From: Ruegeria sp. EL01 | GTDB taxonomy: Bacteria; Pseudomonadota; Alphaproteobacteria; Rhodobacterales; Rhodobacteraceae | Assembly (NCBI RefSeq): GCF_900313035.1 | Contig: NZ_OMPS01000032.1 | Location: 1 to 56,049, forward strand | Length of the DNA: 56,049 nt | Direction of reading: 5' to 3' | Shown here: positions 7,477-14,575 of the stretch, one piece after another | How positions within the stretch are numbered: position 1 is the stretch's first letter | Layout: each line of letters begins with the position of its first letter | The notes under the pieces: model-generated | Told to the model about the DNA's origin: nothing | Seen by the model: the letters and a program-made list of their open reading frames with translations, nothing else | Databases searched by the model: none | Program-made: the position numbers and the translations under genes

Positions 7477-9342
7477 ATGACCAAGCAAACCAAAATCTCT
7501 GCAACCGAGGCCCGCTTTCCGCTGGCATCACTGTCGCTTTCCCCAATGAACCCACGCCAGAGCCTGACGGAGGGTGAGATTGTCGAACTGGCAGAGTCCA
7601 TCTGGACCGCTGGCCTGATCCAGAGCATCGCCGGTCTGGCCGACGACAAGGGCGGTGCTGAAATCGTCGCTGGTGGCCGCCGCCTGCGCGCGCTGCAATA
7701 TCTGGCTGAGAAACATCCCGATCTTGCCAGCATCCGCCCCGAACTGGCGAACCCGCTGGTGATGATCGCGCCGAATGTTGAAACGGCGCAGACATGGGCA
7801 ACTGCTGAAAATATCAGCCGCAAGAACCTGTCACCGGCAGATGAAATCCGCGCCTATGGCGCGATGGACAAGGCAGGTGCGCCTGCTGCTGGCATTGCCC
7901 GCGCCTTTGCCGTGACAGAGGGGCATGTCTACAAGCGCCTGAAACTCGCCAGCCTGCCTGAACAGGTGATCGATGCGCTGGCCACCAAAGAGATCAATCT
8001 TGGCGAGGCGGCTGCGTTCACCATCTGCGACGATACCGACCTGATTATGGAAGTGTTGGAGCAGGCCCGGAAAGGCTACCTGTCCGAATACCAGATCAAG
8101 ACCATGCTGAAACCCGATAGCGTCAGCGCAACAGACCGGCGGGTCAAATATGTGGGTCTGGATGCCTACAAGGAGGCCGGTGGTCGTGTCTCCGCCGACC
8201 TCTTTGCTGAAAAGACGCTTCTGGACGATGAGGCAATCCTTGATCAGTGCTTTTCAGACAAGCTGGCCGTCGCGGCGCGTACCATGCGTCAGGAGCAGGG
8301 CTGGAAATGGGCCGAAATTGTCAATGACAGCCATTTCGGCGGCTACGATATCGACCAGATGAAATGCGCCCGCATCTATGCCGAGCAAGGCGAACTGACC
8401 GAGGAACAGGCCACACGCTATGACGAACTGGACGAGCTAGCAGAGGCCGAAGTGCTGGACGCTGCTGGCGAGGCTGAGTTGCAGGCGTTGCAAATCATTT
8501 TGGACGGTGTCTATTCGGACGTTCAAAGGGACTGCGCCGGGATCATCCTCTATGTCAGCAATTCCGGTGAACTGAACGTGATCGAGGGTCTGGTCAAACC
8601 GGAGGACAAGGCAGCGGCGGTTGAGGCCTGTGTGCTGAAAGCGTCCCAGCACAAAAAGAATGACAGCGCCGCCGATGCAACCAGCAAACCGCGCATGTCT
8701 CAGGCACTGGCTGATGATCTGGCCCGCGTGGTCACAGGTGCGCGGCAACATGCGGCGGTCAACAATCCTGATCTGATCCTTGCCCTGCTGGCCTTTCAGG
8801 TTTCAGGCGGAACGAAATACGACAATCCCATTGGTCTGAACGCATGTGATGTGCCGAACTGGCCGACCACAGAGGCCAGCGGCTACGCACTGGATGAGCG
8901 CCTGACGACACCGACCGAATGGGACGGTGATGCGTTTGATCGTGATCTGGCGAAGTCGTTCCGGGCCTTCCGCAAGAAAGGTGACGATCACGTGCATGCC
9001 GAGTTGATCCGGCATCTGGCGGCGCTTCTCAGCGGTGGCGACAAGACGCTGAAAGCCCTGATCGACAAAGAGTTTAAGACCGACATTCGCGCGGTCTGGA
9101 CGCCGACTTTCGACAACTTCTTCAGCCGCATCGCAGGGCCTTATCTCAATGAGATTTGGAAAACCGTGCTGGGTTTGAAGGCAGGCAACGTCCAGATGAA
9201 TGCCTTTGAAAGCCTCAAGGTGGGCGAGAAGCGCAAGAAGCTGCACGCGCTGTTCAATGAGCCTGAGACGCACGAGGCGATGAAGCTGAGCAAGGCGGTT
9301 GAAAAGCGGATCGACACATGGTTGCCCGAGGGTGTGGTCTGA
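7477..9342 (+). CDS. Large ParB-domain protein (621 aa)
   Basis: The N-terminus has the ParB/Srx nuclease-like fold: LSLSPMNPRQSLTEGEIVEL, then AGLIQSIAGL, EIVAGGRRLRALQYL and a TAENISRKNLSPADEIRAYG block, followed by an HTH region (ARAFAVTEGHVYKRLKLASL). That is ParB/Spo0J/KorB architecture, but the ~400-residue C-terminal extension is not part of standard centromere-binding ParB. Proteins like this accompany DUF3768 and DUF932 genes on alphaproteobacterial plasmids and may act in DNA binding or replicon maintenance rather than chromosome-style partition; it is not next to parA, which lies at 16-17 kb. The ATG at 7477 follows AAAAGGGTTACCCCT. A hairpin closes the unit at 9351. Confidence 0.82.
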   Translation: MTKQTKISATEARFPLASLSLSPMNPRQSLTEGEIVELAESIWTAGLIQSIAGLADDKGGAEIVAGGRRLRALQYLAEKHPDLASIRPELANPLVMIAPNVETAQTWATAENISRKNLSPADEIRAYGAMDKAGAPAAGIARAFAVTEGHVYKRLKLASLPEQVIDALATKEINLGEAAAFTICDDTDLIMEVLEQARKGYLSEYQIKTMLKPDSVSATDRRVKYVGLDAYKEAGGRVSADLFAEKTLLDDEAILDQCFSDKLAVAARTMRQEQGWKWAEIVNDSHFGGYDIDQMKCARIYAEQGELTEEQATRYDELDELAEAEVLDAAGEAELQALQIILDGVYSDVQRDCAGIILYVSNSGELNVIEGLVKPEDKAAAVEACVLKASQHKKNDSAADATSKPRMSQALADDLARVVTGARQHAAVNNPDLILALLAFQVSGGTKYDNPIGLNACDVPNWPTTEASGYALDERLTTPTEWDGDAFDRDLAKSFRAFRKKGDDHVHAELIRHLAALLSGGDKTLKALIDKEFKTDIRAVWTPTFDNFFSRIAGPYLNEIWKTVLGLKAGNVQMNAFESLKVGEKRKKLHALFNEPETHEAMKLSKAVEKRIDTWLPEGVV

Positions 9343-9350
9343 GACCCGCA

Positions 9351-9372
9351 GGCAGGGCGCAAGCGCCCTGCC
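9351..9372 (+). terminator. GC-rich hairpin after the ParB-domain gene
   Basis: GGCAGGGCGC and GCGCCCTGCC are perfect 10-base inverted repeats separated by AA, located 9 bases after the stop codon. No T-run follows, so it may be a Rho-dependent or RNA-stability hairpin. Confidence 0.5.
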
Positions 9373-9478
9373 AAACCGATGACGTTTCTGCAGGTGGTAA
9401 CGGGTTGAAAGGGAACACGGGAAGCAGCCGGTGGAGGCGGGTTTTCACTCACCTTTAGCTTGAACAGAGTGTCAGTGT

Positions 9479-9501
9479 GATATATATTAATGATAGATAT
9501 C
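9479..9501. promoter_or_regulatory. AT-rich inverted repeat upstream of vapB
   Basis: GATAT at 9479 and ATATC at 9497 bracket an AT-rich TATATTAATGAT-type sequence directly upstream of the vapB ribosome binding site (GGAGG at 9506-9510). Toxin-antitoxin operons are normally repressed by the antitoxin-toxin complex at such repeats, so this is the likely promoter and operator. Confidence 0.45.
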
Positions 9502-9515
9502 AATTGGAGGTAACA

Positions 9516-9773
9516 ATGCCAGATACAGCGGTTGCAAAAGTGTTCATGACCGGTCGGTCTCAGGCGGTTCGGTTGCCGAAAGAGTTCCGGTTCAATACAG
9601 ATGAAGTGCGGATCAGGGCCGAAGGCTCAAAGGTCATTCTCGAACCCATCGAAAACGATTGGGAGTGGTTGGACGAGCTCCACAAGCTGGGTCCGCTTGA
9701 TGAGGATGCCGCTCTGGCCGCCGAGGAAGATGTACCGCCGCAGGACCGGCCCGCACTGGATGTGTTCAAGTGA
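9516..9773 (+). CDS. vapB: VapB-type antitoxin (AbrB/SpoVT domain)
   Basis: The 85-aa protein starts at ATG 9516 after TTGGAGGTAACA. Residues 7-45 (KVFMTGRSQAVRLPKEFRFN, then VRIRAEGSKVILEPI) are a swapped-hairpin AbrB DNA-binding domain typical of VapB. The acidic C-terminal tail (DEDAALAAEEDVPPQDRP) would wrap the toxin. The antitoxin neutralises VapC and represses the operon. Its stop codon overlaps the GTG start of vapC by 4 bases, indicating translational coupling. Confidence 0.9.
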   Translation: MPDTAVAKVFMTGRSQAVRLPKEFRFNTDEVRIRAEGSKVILEPIENDWEWLDELHKLGPLDEDAALAAEEDVPPQDRPALDVFK

Positions 9774-10162
9774 AATTCCTGCTCGATACCAACGCCGTCA
9801 TTGGGATCATCGCGGCCAATAGCAGCCTGATTTCCCTGCTTTCAGAGCATGTCCCAAGCGACTTCGCGGTGCCGTCTGTCGTTGTGTATGAACTCTATTG
9901 GGGTGCCTACAAAAGCGGGAAAGTTGCTGAGAATGTTACGCGCGTCGATGCGCTCCGGTTCGAAGTGTTGGACCTGTCAGCTGCCGATGCAAAGGCCGCT
10001 GGTCTGATCCGTGCTGATCTGCACAGGAAAGGCACGCCGATAGGGGCCTATGATTTGTTGATCGCAGGGCAGGCGGTTTCGCGGTCGCTGACGCTCATCA
10101 CCAACAACGTCAAAGAGTTTCGCCGGGTTGAAAATCTGATCTATGAGGACTGGCAATCATGA
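9770..10162 (+). CDS. vapC: VapC toxin, PIN-domain ribonuclease
   Basis: The 130-aa PIN protein begins KFLLDTNAVIGII (first acidic residue D), has VVVYELYWGAYKSGK (second, E), and the C-terminal IGAYDLLIAGQAVSRSLTLI plus TNNVKEFRRV, carrying the remaining acidic cluster residue. VapC enzymes are Mg-dependent RNases that cleave tRNA or rRNA when freed from VapB. The start is GTG at 9770, overlapping the vapB stop. All key PIN residues are present, so it should be active. The stop overlaps the ATG of the following hypothetical gene (ATGA), which is unusual for a vapBC operon. Confidence 0.92.
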   Translation: MKFLLDTNAVIGIIAANSSLISLLSEHVPSDFAVPSVVVYELYWGAYKSGKVAENVTRVDALRFEVLDLSAADAKAAGLIRADLHRKGTPIGAYDLLIAGQAVSRSLTLITNNVKEFRRVENLIYEDWQS

Positions 10163-10701
10163 CCAAAGTCACAACGCCAAAAGCCGCAGAGAGCGCAATC
10201 CGCCGTGTGTGGAAATCTGCGCAGATGTATATCGCGTTCCACAAGGACCAGAACAAACGCCAACGCGATGAGCCGAAGTTCTGGCCGCCAAAGAACGGCA
10301 GCGCGTCACTGCATGATGATACCGCCGAACAGGAGGCGATTGTTGTCGTCAAAACCGCCGATCCGGACGAAACTCGGGACGTGCAAATCAAGCTGCATCC
10401 AAACCGCATTGTGGTGCGCAGGGATGCGGAAAGCCGGTGGCAGGGTGTCGCGGTTGACGATCATTCCGTGACCGTCCGCATGGCCGATAACACGATTATC
10501 GAAATCCGGCATGATGGTTCGATCAAACGCCGTGGCGCAGAGGATGAAACCCACGTCGAAGCCGATGGCAGCATTTTCAAATGGACCGAATTTGCAGAAG
10601 CGCACATGACCGGCGACGGGATCGAAATGAGCCGCCGCACCGATGATCGGATTGCTGCCATTACCCATGACGGTGTTGTTGATCGGGCGCGCAAGCGTTA
10701 G
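10159..10701 (+). CDS. Hypothetical 180-aa protein translationally coupled to vapC
   Basis: The ATG at 10159 overlaps the vapC stop by 4 bases, so the protein is third in the vapBC operon. The N-terminal ~55 residues are basic and helical. The rest looks like beta-strands with repeated short units, for example EIRHDGSIKR, VEADGSIFKW and ITHDGVVDRA, resembling the beta-helical tails of VgrG/baseplate-like proteins but too short to assign. I do not recognise a family. An intrinsic terminator follows at 10743. It may be cargo protected by the toxin-antitoxin pair or a modulator of it; both ideas are inference from coupling only. Confidence 0.62.
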   Translation: MTKVTTPKAAESAIRRVWKSAQMYIAFHKDQNKRQRDEPKFWPPKNGSASLHDDTAEQEAIVVVKTADPDETRDVQIKLHPNRIVVRRDAESRWQGVAVDDHSVTVRMADNTIIEIRHDGSIKRRGAEDETHVEADGSIFKWTEFAEAHMTGDGIEMSRRTDDRIAAITHDGVVDRARKR

Positions 10702-10742
10702 CATGAGGCCAATACCTCTAGACTATCCTTCGGTAGTACTTC

Positions 10743-10770
10743 AGGCCCGCTTCGGTGGGCCTTTCTTTTT
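10743..10770 (+). terminator. Intrinsic terminator of the vapBC operon
   Basis: AGGCCCGC pairs with GTGGGCCT around a TTCG loop (8 bp with one G-T) and is followed by TTCTTTTT. This is a textbook Rho-independent terminator 40 bases after the preceding stop codon. Confidence 0.88.
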
Positions 10771-11371
10771 GGCAGATGTCCAGGCGGCGATGTTCCTCTG
10801 GTGTCGCTTGGCACGCGGGGCTTGCACCCCACGTGCCGGCCCGACTTGCGCTTCGCTTTGACGGCCGCCACCGCGGCCGGCGCGTGTCGAACCCGTGGTA
10901 TCTGGTAAGGCCCGCCCCCCGCCTCCGCGGGCAGGAAAGGGCGACGTGTGCCGCAACTCCGATCATCGTTCTGCAGGTGATCCCGTCTCAGAAAGACCAC
11001 CAACTCGCGGATCTGAACGTGGTGCCTGTGTTCGATTGACTTGATTTCGCCAATACACATCGGGTCTCTCTGTACAGCTGTCCCGCGCGCAGCGATCCAA
11101 GCCGTTCGTGCCGTTCGTGCCGTTCCGCCTGTCAGACTGGTTCAAGCCCGTAGCCAATGAAGATCCTCTCTCTCCGTGTTTCTTCAAGATGAACATATGC
11201 GAGCAGTCGGGACTGGCGCTCCCGATCTGGCAGCAGATCAGGAGCTTCAACGGCTATTTTCCGCAGCCAGGCACGCCCGGCTTTGCATCGCGAAACAAAA
11301 TAGCCGCTGACATCCCCTCAAAGCACGCAAAAGCCATGTTCATCGAAACACGTAACAGCGAGGATCAAACA
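10771..11371 (+). other. 600-base non-coding region with a series of strong hairpins
   Basis: No gene is convincing here. Successive hairpins are visible: GGCACG-C-GGGG with CCCC-A-CGTGCC (10810-10837), GGCCGC with GCGGCC (10863-10878), GCCCGC with GCGGGC (10910-10932), and CGGCTATTTT (11251-11260) with AAAATAGCCG (11297-11306), a perfect 10-bp stem. A three-copy 9-base repeat GCCGTTCGT lies at 11101-11127 (third copy degenerate). The region ends at the ribosome binding site of the 67-aa protein gene and could be another long leader RNA. Confidence 0.4.
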
Positions 11372-11575
11372 ATGGCTACTCAGACTCTGAAACTGAATGT
11401 CAAATCCGGCGAAAAAGAAGGCACGAACTACTGGGATCGATGCGGCGTTCTCTTCGTCAACACCGATGACGCTACCGGCGAAATCAAGTCGATCAGCGTG
11501 AAACACAACATGTTCCCCGGTGTCGAAATGGTGGCCTTCCCGAAACGGGACGACAACGACCCGGTCACCGAGTGA
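11372..11575 (+). CDS. Small 67-aa hypothetical protein
   Basis: ATG at 11372 follows AGCGAGGATCAAACA. The protein begins MATQTLKLNVKSGEKEG, then WDRCGVLFVNTDDATGEIKS and ends in an acidic tail. The layout (short basic strand, W-x-x-x-G-x-L-F, charged beta-hairpin) resembles small plasmid proteins such as DUF736-like ones, but the similarity is too weak to assign. It is preceded by the hairpin-rich leader and stands alone. A longer in-frame extension to 11108 exists but reads through that leader and lacks a ribosome binding site. Confidence 0.6.
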   Translation: MATQTLKLNVKSGEKEGTNYWDRCGVLFVNTDDATGEIKSISVKHNMFPGVEMVAFPKRDDNDPVTE

Positions 11576-11724
11576 CAGAAGGGCTGGGCGGCACACGTCG
11601 CCCTTTCCTGCGCTCCGGCATCTGGTCGGAACGAGAGTGCCTGGAGGTGTTTTTGATAGGGGTTTGGCTATAGTTGGCAGGGCCCGCTTCGAGCCCAAAT
11701 TGAACCTCGATGATCGACTGCAAT

Positions 11725-12162
11725 TTAGCGAAGCATCAGATAAGCACCCGCTAGTAGCAGGATGGCAGCCGCAATCCGTGATAAATCGATGCTTCTGACG
11801 GATGCATCAAATAAGCCGAAGTGATCGATAAGTAGCCCCACTAGAAGTTGGCCGACAACAACCAATGCAATCGCCGATGTTGCCCCCAGTTTTGGAACTG
11901 TTTGACTGAGGGTTAGGTAAAGAACCAAACCGAAAACGCCACTTCCCAGCATATACCAAGGTAAGTACCTCCATTCGCTAATGTTTTCTCCGCCACGGGC
12001 AATCAACAGCGCAAGCGACGCAACAGCCCCTCCGAGGTGGACTATGAAGCTTCCAGCAGCGCCACCAATTCGATTGCCCATGGAGCCTGCGATTTGAGCC
12101 TGCGCGCCAACAGCGAAGCCGCCTGCAAGACCAATTCCAACAATCAGGAGAGTTTCGAACAT
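11725..12162 (-). CDS. DMT-family permease of the YdcZ (DUF606) type
   Basis: The 145-aa protein has about five hydrophobic segments (starting FETLLIVGIGLAGGFAVGAQ, with GAAGSFIVHLGGAVASLALL, WYMLGSGVFGLVLYL, TSAIALVVVGQLLVGLLIDH, IAAAILLLAGAYLML). The QxxxNxxxG-type pattern (AQIAGSMGNRIGGAAGSF) and the GQLLxGLxIDHFG block identify the YdcZ/DUF606 branch of the drug/metabolite transporter superfamily, short proteins that act as pairs or dimers. The start at 12162 is preceded by GAGGTG. Substrate is unknown. Confidence 0.83.
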   Translation of the reverse strand: MFETLLIVGIGLAGGFAVGAQAQIAGSMGNRIGGAAGSFIVHLGGAVASLALLIARGGENISEWRYLPWYMLGSGVFGLVLYLTLSQTVPKLGATSAIALVVVGQLLVGLLIDHFGLFDASVRSIDLSRIAAAILLLAGAYLMLR

Positions 12163-12304
12163 GAGCACCTCAAATTTTTGGAGTTGAGGCAACCTTATTT
12201 ACCTTCGATCAGATGTTCGAGCGCAAATCCCGATGGCGACTCTGTCCGCCGAGCAGCCATCAATGTGCCGTGTGGCTCTTGTTCGGTGTAAGCCTAAAGT
12301 TATT

Positions 12305-12739
12305 TTATCGGTCGAGAGCATCCGCAATCTGTCTGGCAACAGTTCGGAGCTCGTTGCTTCCCGGATTCGGCATTGGTTTGAAGGTTATTCCCTCTTGCTC
12401 GATGTAGCGTCGTGAGGTGACATCGTGCTTTTCGACTAGCGGTATCAGATGCGCATGAGCGTGGGCGACATCACCACCCGAGTATTGAAATGCCACTCGC
12501 TCCACGCCAAAAACCTTCTTCTGTGCGACAGCCAATTTTTGCCCCAGCAACATGATTTCGCACGCAATATCCTCCGGGATATTCTCAAAATACTCGATAT
12601 GAGCCGTCGGAATGATCTGGAGATGAACCGGGCGAATTGGACCAGTATCCATAAACGCCAAGATGCGGTCATTCCGAAATACCTCATGCGTGGGGATTTC
12701 TCCGGCGGCAATTCGGCAAAAAAGGCAGTAATCACTCAT
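12305..12739 (-). CDS. HIT family nucleotide-binding protein
   Basis: The 144-aa protein has the N-terminal CLFCRIAAGEIPTHEV block and the histidine triad HAHAHLIP (about residues 93-100) that defines HIT hydrolases, which remove AMP or similar groups from phosphoramidates and dinucleotides. It is a complete domain, with the mid-region IRPVHLQIIPTAHIEYFENI typical of the HINT/Fhit-like bacterial group. It lies divergent from nothing obvious and is transcribed toward the YdcZ-type permease. Confidence 0.9.
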   Translation of the reverse strand: MSDYCLFCRIAAGEIPTHEVFRNDRILAFMDTGPIRPVHLQIIPTAHIEYFENIPEDIACEIMLLGQKLAVAQKKVFGVERVAFQYSGGDVAHAHAHLIPLVEKHDVTSRRYIEQEGITFKPMPNPGSNELRTVARQIADALDR

Positions 12740-13111
12740 GTTCCAATAGTCGCCCGAAGAAATTTGACACTATCAAGAAACGAAGAGTTTTCGGAGTTGA
12801 ATTGGAACGGCTGCCCTGTCCCGCATAGTGTAGATATCTGAACTGCTTCCGATTGTCGGCAATATTGATCAGGGCAAATCACGAGCGTTCAGCGCGTGAC
12901 CGCGTACTAGGCTCCAGCCGGCCATGCCGACTTCCACCCCGAACCAGGCACGCCCATTCTCCCTGCAGCCCAGGTGCGGAGTAATCTGCCTCAACCGAGC
13001 CAGCTTTCACCGCGGCCGCAAGTCGCCTGTTCACGCCTGTTTCGGCCCTCCGGGTGACGCCCGTTCGCTCAGCCTTTTGCAAGGACCACGCTCGATAGAC
13101 ATCGAGCAAAA
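12740..13111. other. Intergenic region upstream of leader copy B
   Basis: No gene is supported. The segment 12880-13080 is GC-rich and resembles decayed coding or IS sequence but has no intact frame with a start signal. A perfect hairpin, GCTCGAT (13090-13096) with ATCGAGC (13101-13107), sits immediately before the leader and could be an operator or the first stem of the leader transcript. Confidence 0.35.
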
Positions 13112-13508
13112 CGCAGCCCGCCGATGGCGGTCTGCTGCGCTTGTTTTCCCGAACGTCGCGGGGCCGAAAATCTCTCGTATCTGATCCGGTCCTGGGGGAG
13201 GGCGCAAAGAGAGACCCGCGCCAGAGCGCGGCTCGCAATTCTCTTTCCTATGCGCCTCAAGCAGAAAAACGGCTTTTACCCGGCTCGCGCGGCCAAACTT
13301 TCCGTTTTTCAGCCTGACCCCCAGTCCTCCGATCAGAAACGGATCTTCTCCATCGACCCCCCTCCTTCGCAGGGAAAATCGCGGAGGGGCGAGGGTGGCT
13401 GATGGCAGTCCAGCAGGCCGTTTCCTTGGCCTGCTGTGTTCACACGAAACCGCATGCGGGCAGGTCAGGCGCAGATCGGCCACCGCATCACCATAGAGGA
13501 ACATCACT
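13112..13508 (+). ncRNA. Candidate structured leader RNA, copy B, upstream of the DUF932 gene
   Basis: This is the second copy of the leader at 6379-6798. Matching stems are CGCAGC (13112-13117) with GCTGCG (13134-13139); CCGCGC (13216-13221) with GCGCGG (13226-13231); GAAAAACGG (13264-13272) with CCGTTTTTC (13302-13310), 9 bp, where copy A uses GAAATC/GATTTC; CCCCTCC (13359-13365) with GGAGGGG (13383-13389); and CAGCAGGCC (13411-13419) with GGCCTGCTG (13428-13436). Long identical blocks between stems (for example TGCGCCTCAAGCAGAAA) may be loops or binding sites. It ends at the GAGGA ribosome binding site of the DUF932 gene. Confidence 0.52.
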
Positions 13509-14375
13509 ATGACTTACAATCGCTACATGCGGGGCATGTCGTGCGGCGGACTGGTGACAGGCGAGGCGCTGACAAATGACCAGCTACGCCAAGCTGTGCC
13601 GTCAATTTTTGCAACCGAAGGCCACGAAAGCCGCTCTGATCGCTTTGTGCCGGTTCCGACCGTCAATGTTCTGGACGGGTTGCGGAATGAGGGGTTCGAC
13701 CCGTTCTTTGCCCAACAAGCGAACACCCGCGTTCCGGGCAAGGCCGCGTTCACCAAGCACATGCTGCGTCTGCGTCACCGCTCGATCACGAACAGCCACG
13801 GCGAGTCCTTCGAAATAGTTTTGGTCAATGCCAATGACGGGACCAGCAGTTATCAGATGATCCCCGGCTATTTCCGGTTTGTCTGCGCAAATGGCCTGAT
13901 GGTGGGCGATACCTTTAATGAGGTGAAGGTACGGCATTCGGGAAACGCGGTGTCCGAAGTCATTGAGGGTGCGTTTACCGTTCTGGATGATGCCGAAGAG
14001 ATCACAGAGCAGGTCCAAGGCTTTAAGGCGATCACCGTAACTGAGGCAGAACGAAACATCCTGGCCGAGGCTGCGCACCAGTTGCGGTTTCCGGATACAG
14101 CGAGGGAAGACGGCAAGCCCGCACCAGTTGAAGCCACCAGACTACTGAGCACCCGCCGCAACGCAGATTGTGCCGCCGACCTGTGGACCGCGTTCAACGT
14201 GGTTCAGGAAAATGTTATGCGCGGCGGACTTTCAGGGCGGGTCCGCACTGCTGATGGCCGGACCCGGCGGCAACGGACCCGTGCTGTTGCGGGGATCGAC
14301 CAGAACAAAGCGCTCAATCGTGCACTCTGGACACTGACAGAGCGAATGGCTGAATTGAAAGGGGGTGGCGCATGA
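13509..14375 (+). CDS. DUF932 family plasmid/phage-type protein
   Basis: The 288-aa protein contains the DUF932 core: VPTVNVLDGLRNEGFDPFFA, then FTKHMLRLRH, EIVLVNANDGTSSYQMIPGY and FRFVCANGLMVG (about residues 45-135). The family is widespread on plasmids and phages, usually next to ParB-domain and methylase-like genes, and its biochemical role is not established; involvement in DNA metabolism or anti-defence has been suggested for neighbours but not shown here. ATG at 13509 follows TAGAGGAACATCACT. The stop overlaps the next start (ATGA), so three genes 13509-15381 form one coupled operon behind leader copy B. Confidence 0.85.
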   Translation: MTYNRYMRGMSCGGLVTGEALTNDQLRQAVPSIFATEGHESRSDRFVPVPTVNVLDGLRNEGFDPFFAQQANTRVPGKAAFTKHMLRLRHRSITNSHGESFEIVLVNANDGTSSYQMIPGYFRFVCANGLMVGDTFNEVKVRHSGNAVSEVIEGAFTVLDDAEEITEQVQGFKAITVTEAERNILAEAAHQLRFPDTAREDGKPAPVEATRLLSTRRNADCAADLWTAFNVVQENVMRGGLSGRVRTADGRTRRQRTRAVAGIDQNKALNRALWTLTERMAELKGGGA

Positions 14376-14575
14376 GCGCCCCCTTTACCGTCCATTGCTC
14401 AAACTGCGGCGGGCAAAACATCAAGCGGGACGCCCACGCAGAATGGAATCCAGAACTTCAGCAATGGGAACTATCCGCTGTTTATGACGAATGGGACTGC
14501 GACGATTGCGGCCATTCTGTTTCAGTCTATGAGCAGACCGTTGAAGACCCATCCGCAATCAGGGCATCAACATGA
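14372..14575 (+). CDS. Small zinc-ribbon-like protein
   Basis: The 67-aa protein carries two CxxC knuckles, CSNCGG near residue 9 and CDDCGH near residue 43, spaced as in a zinc ribbon. Between them is an acidic aromatic stretch (EWNPELQQWELSAVYDEWD). It is coupled by 4-base overlaps to the DUF932 gene before it and the methylase-like gene after it. It probably binds zinc and acts as a small adaptor; partner unknown. Confidence 0.72.
   Translation: MSAPFTVHCSNCGGQNIKRDAHAEWNPELQQWELSAVYDEWDCDDCGHSVSVYEQTVEDPSAIRAST

Noticed and set aside
11101..11127. CRISPR-like array
   Set aside because: It is a three-copy 9-base tandem repeat without spacers or cas genes.
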